DNA of 6,274 nucleotides from 13-1-40CM-64-14 sp036393975. GTDB lineage: Bacteria; Sysuimicrobiota; Sysuimicrobiia; Sysuimicrobiales; Kaftiobacteriaceae. The DNA lies in NCBI GenBank assembly GCA_036393975.1, contig DASWFZ010000208.1, forward strand, positions 1 to 6,274, written 5' to 3'. Every line of letters begins with the position of its first letter. Position 1 is the stretch's first letter. Below are positions 6,094-6,274 of this stretch, piece after piece. The notes under the pieces were generated by a model. That model searched no databases. It was not told the origin of the DNA and was given only the letters and a program-made list of their open reading frames with translations. Both the position numbers and the translations under genes were made by a program.

Positions 6094-6274
6094 CTAATTG
6101 CCGGTGAGGGTTTCTACTTTACCCTTCGGGTAGAGCAGCCGACCCTGCGCGTCCCACTCATACCCGGCTTTCGCCAGGGCCTCGCGAGCGGCCGCGAGAT
6201 TGTACTCCCACCTGGGCACTTCCGGGTTGTACCAAAACTCCAGCGACGGCGAGACGAACGAGTCGGCGACGGTC
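6094..6274 (-). CDS. C-terminal end of a family-5 extracellular solute-binding protein (N-terminus outside window)
   Basis: Fifty-nine codons and the stop TAG (6096-6094) are visible. The fragment contains FWYNPEVPRWEYN, then AAAREALAKAGYEW and DAQGRLLYPKG. This matches the family-5 binding-protein pattern in which a 'NP.vp.y.yd' segment leads into 'A..lL..AGy..d..G.l'. Such proteins capture peptides or related ligands outside the membrane and hand them to the B/C permeases encoded next. Its place as the gene before dppB fits the dppA position. In most family members this motif is followed by roughly 150-200 more residues, whereas here the protein stops 8 residues after the LLYPKG motif. It is either a subfamily with an early C-terminus or a shortened copy. 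The signal peptide and most of the protein lie beyond the right edge. Confidence 0.85.
   Translation of the reverse strand, partial: TVADSFVSPSLEFWYNPEVPRWEYNLAAAREALAKAGYEWDAQGRLLYPKGKVETLTGN

Overview
The window comes from a GC-rich bacterium (roughly 60-65% G+C by eye). Its ribosome-binding sites are strong AGGAGG-type sequences and it often uses GTG as a start codon. This suits Firmicutes/Chloroflexi-like or other high-GC Terrabacteria, but the sequence alone does not fix the taxon. Every supported gene lies on the minus strand, so the window reads biologically from right to left as one densely packed operon. No promoter, RNA gene, mobile element or CRISPR array was seen, and no gene-free stretch exceeds 300 bases. 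The operon's promoter must lie beyond the right edge.

In transcription order the layout is as follows. (1) The C-terminal end of a family-5 (Dpp/Opp-type) extracellular solute-binding protein (6274-6094). (2) A gap of 48 bases almost filled by a perfect 12-bp GC-rich stem-loop (6085-6055). (3) A DppB-type permease (6045-5062). (4) A DppC-type permease (5075-4152), overlapping the previous gene by 14 bases. (5) A DppD-type ATPase (4142-3114). (6) A DppF-type ATPase (3117-2098), overlapping by 4 bases. (7) An Lrp/AsnC-family regulator (2098-1610), overlapping by 1 base. (8) An M28-family metallopeptidase homologue starting at GTG 1607 and running off the left edge after 535 codons.

Together these look like a peptide uptake-and-use unit. 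A lipid-anchored or periplasmic binding protein delivers a peptide to the B/C membrane channel, and the D/F ATPases power import. A peptidase without a visible signal sequence could then trim the imported substrate in the cytoplasm, and the amino-acid-responsive regulator could tune expression. The transporter part is ordinary.

Three points deserve a second look. The peptidase keeps four expected metal ligands of the glutamate carboxypeptidase II-like M28 family but has His-Ser where the catalytic and metal-binding Glu-Glu pair should be. The stem-loop lies directly before a permease start that has no recognisable ribosome-binding site. The binding protein appears to stop well before the usual family C-terminus.
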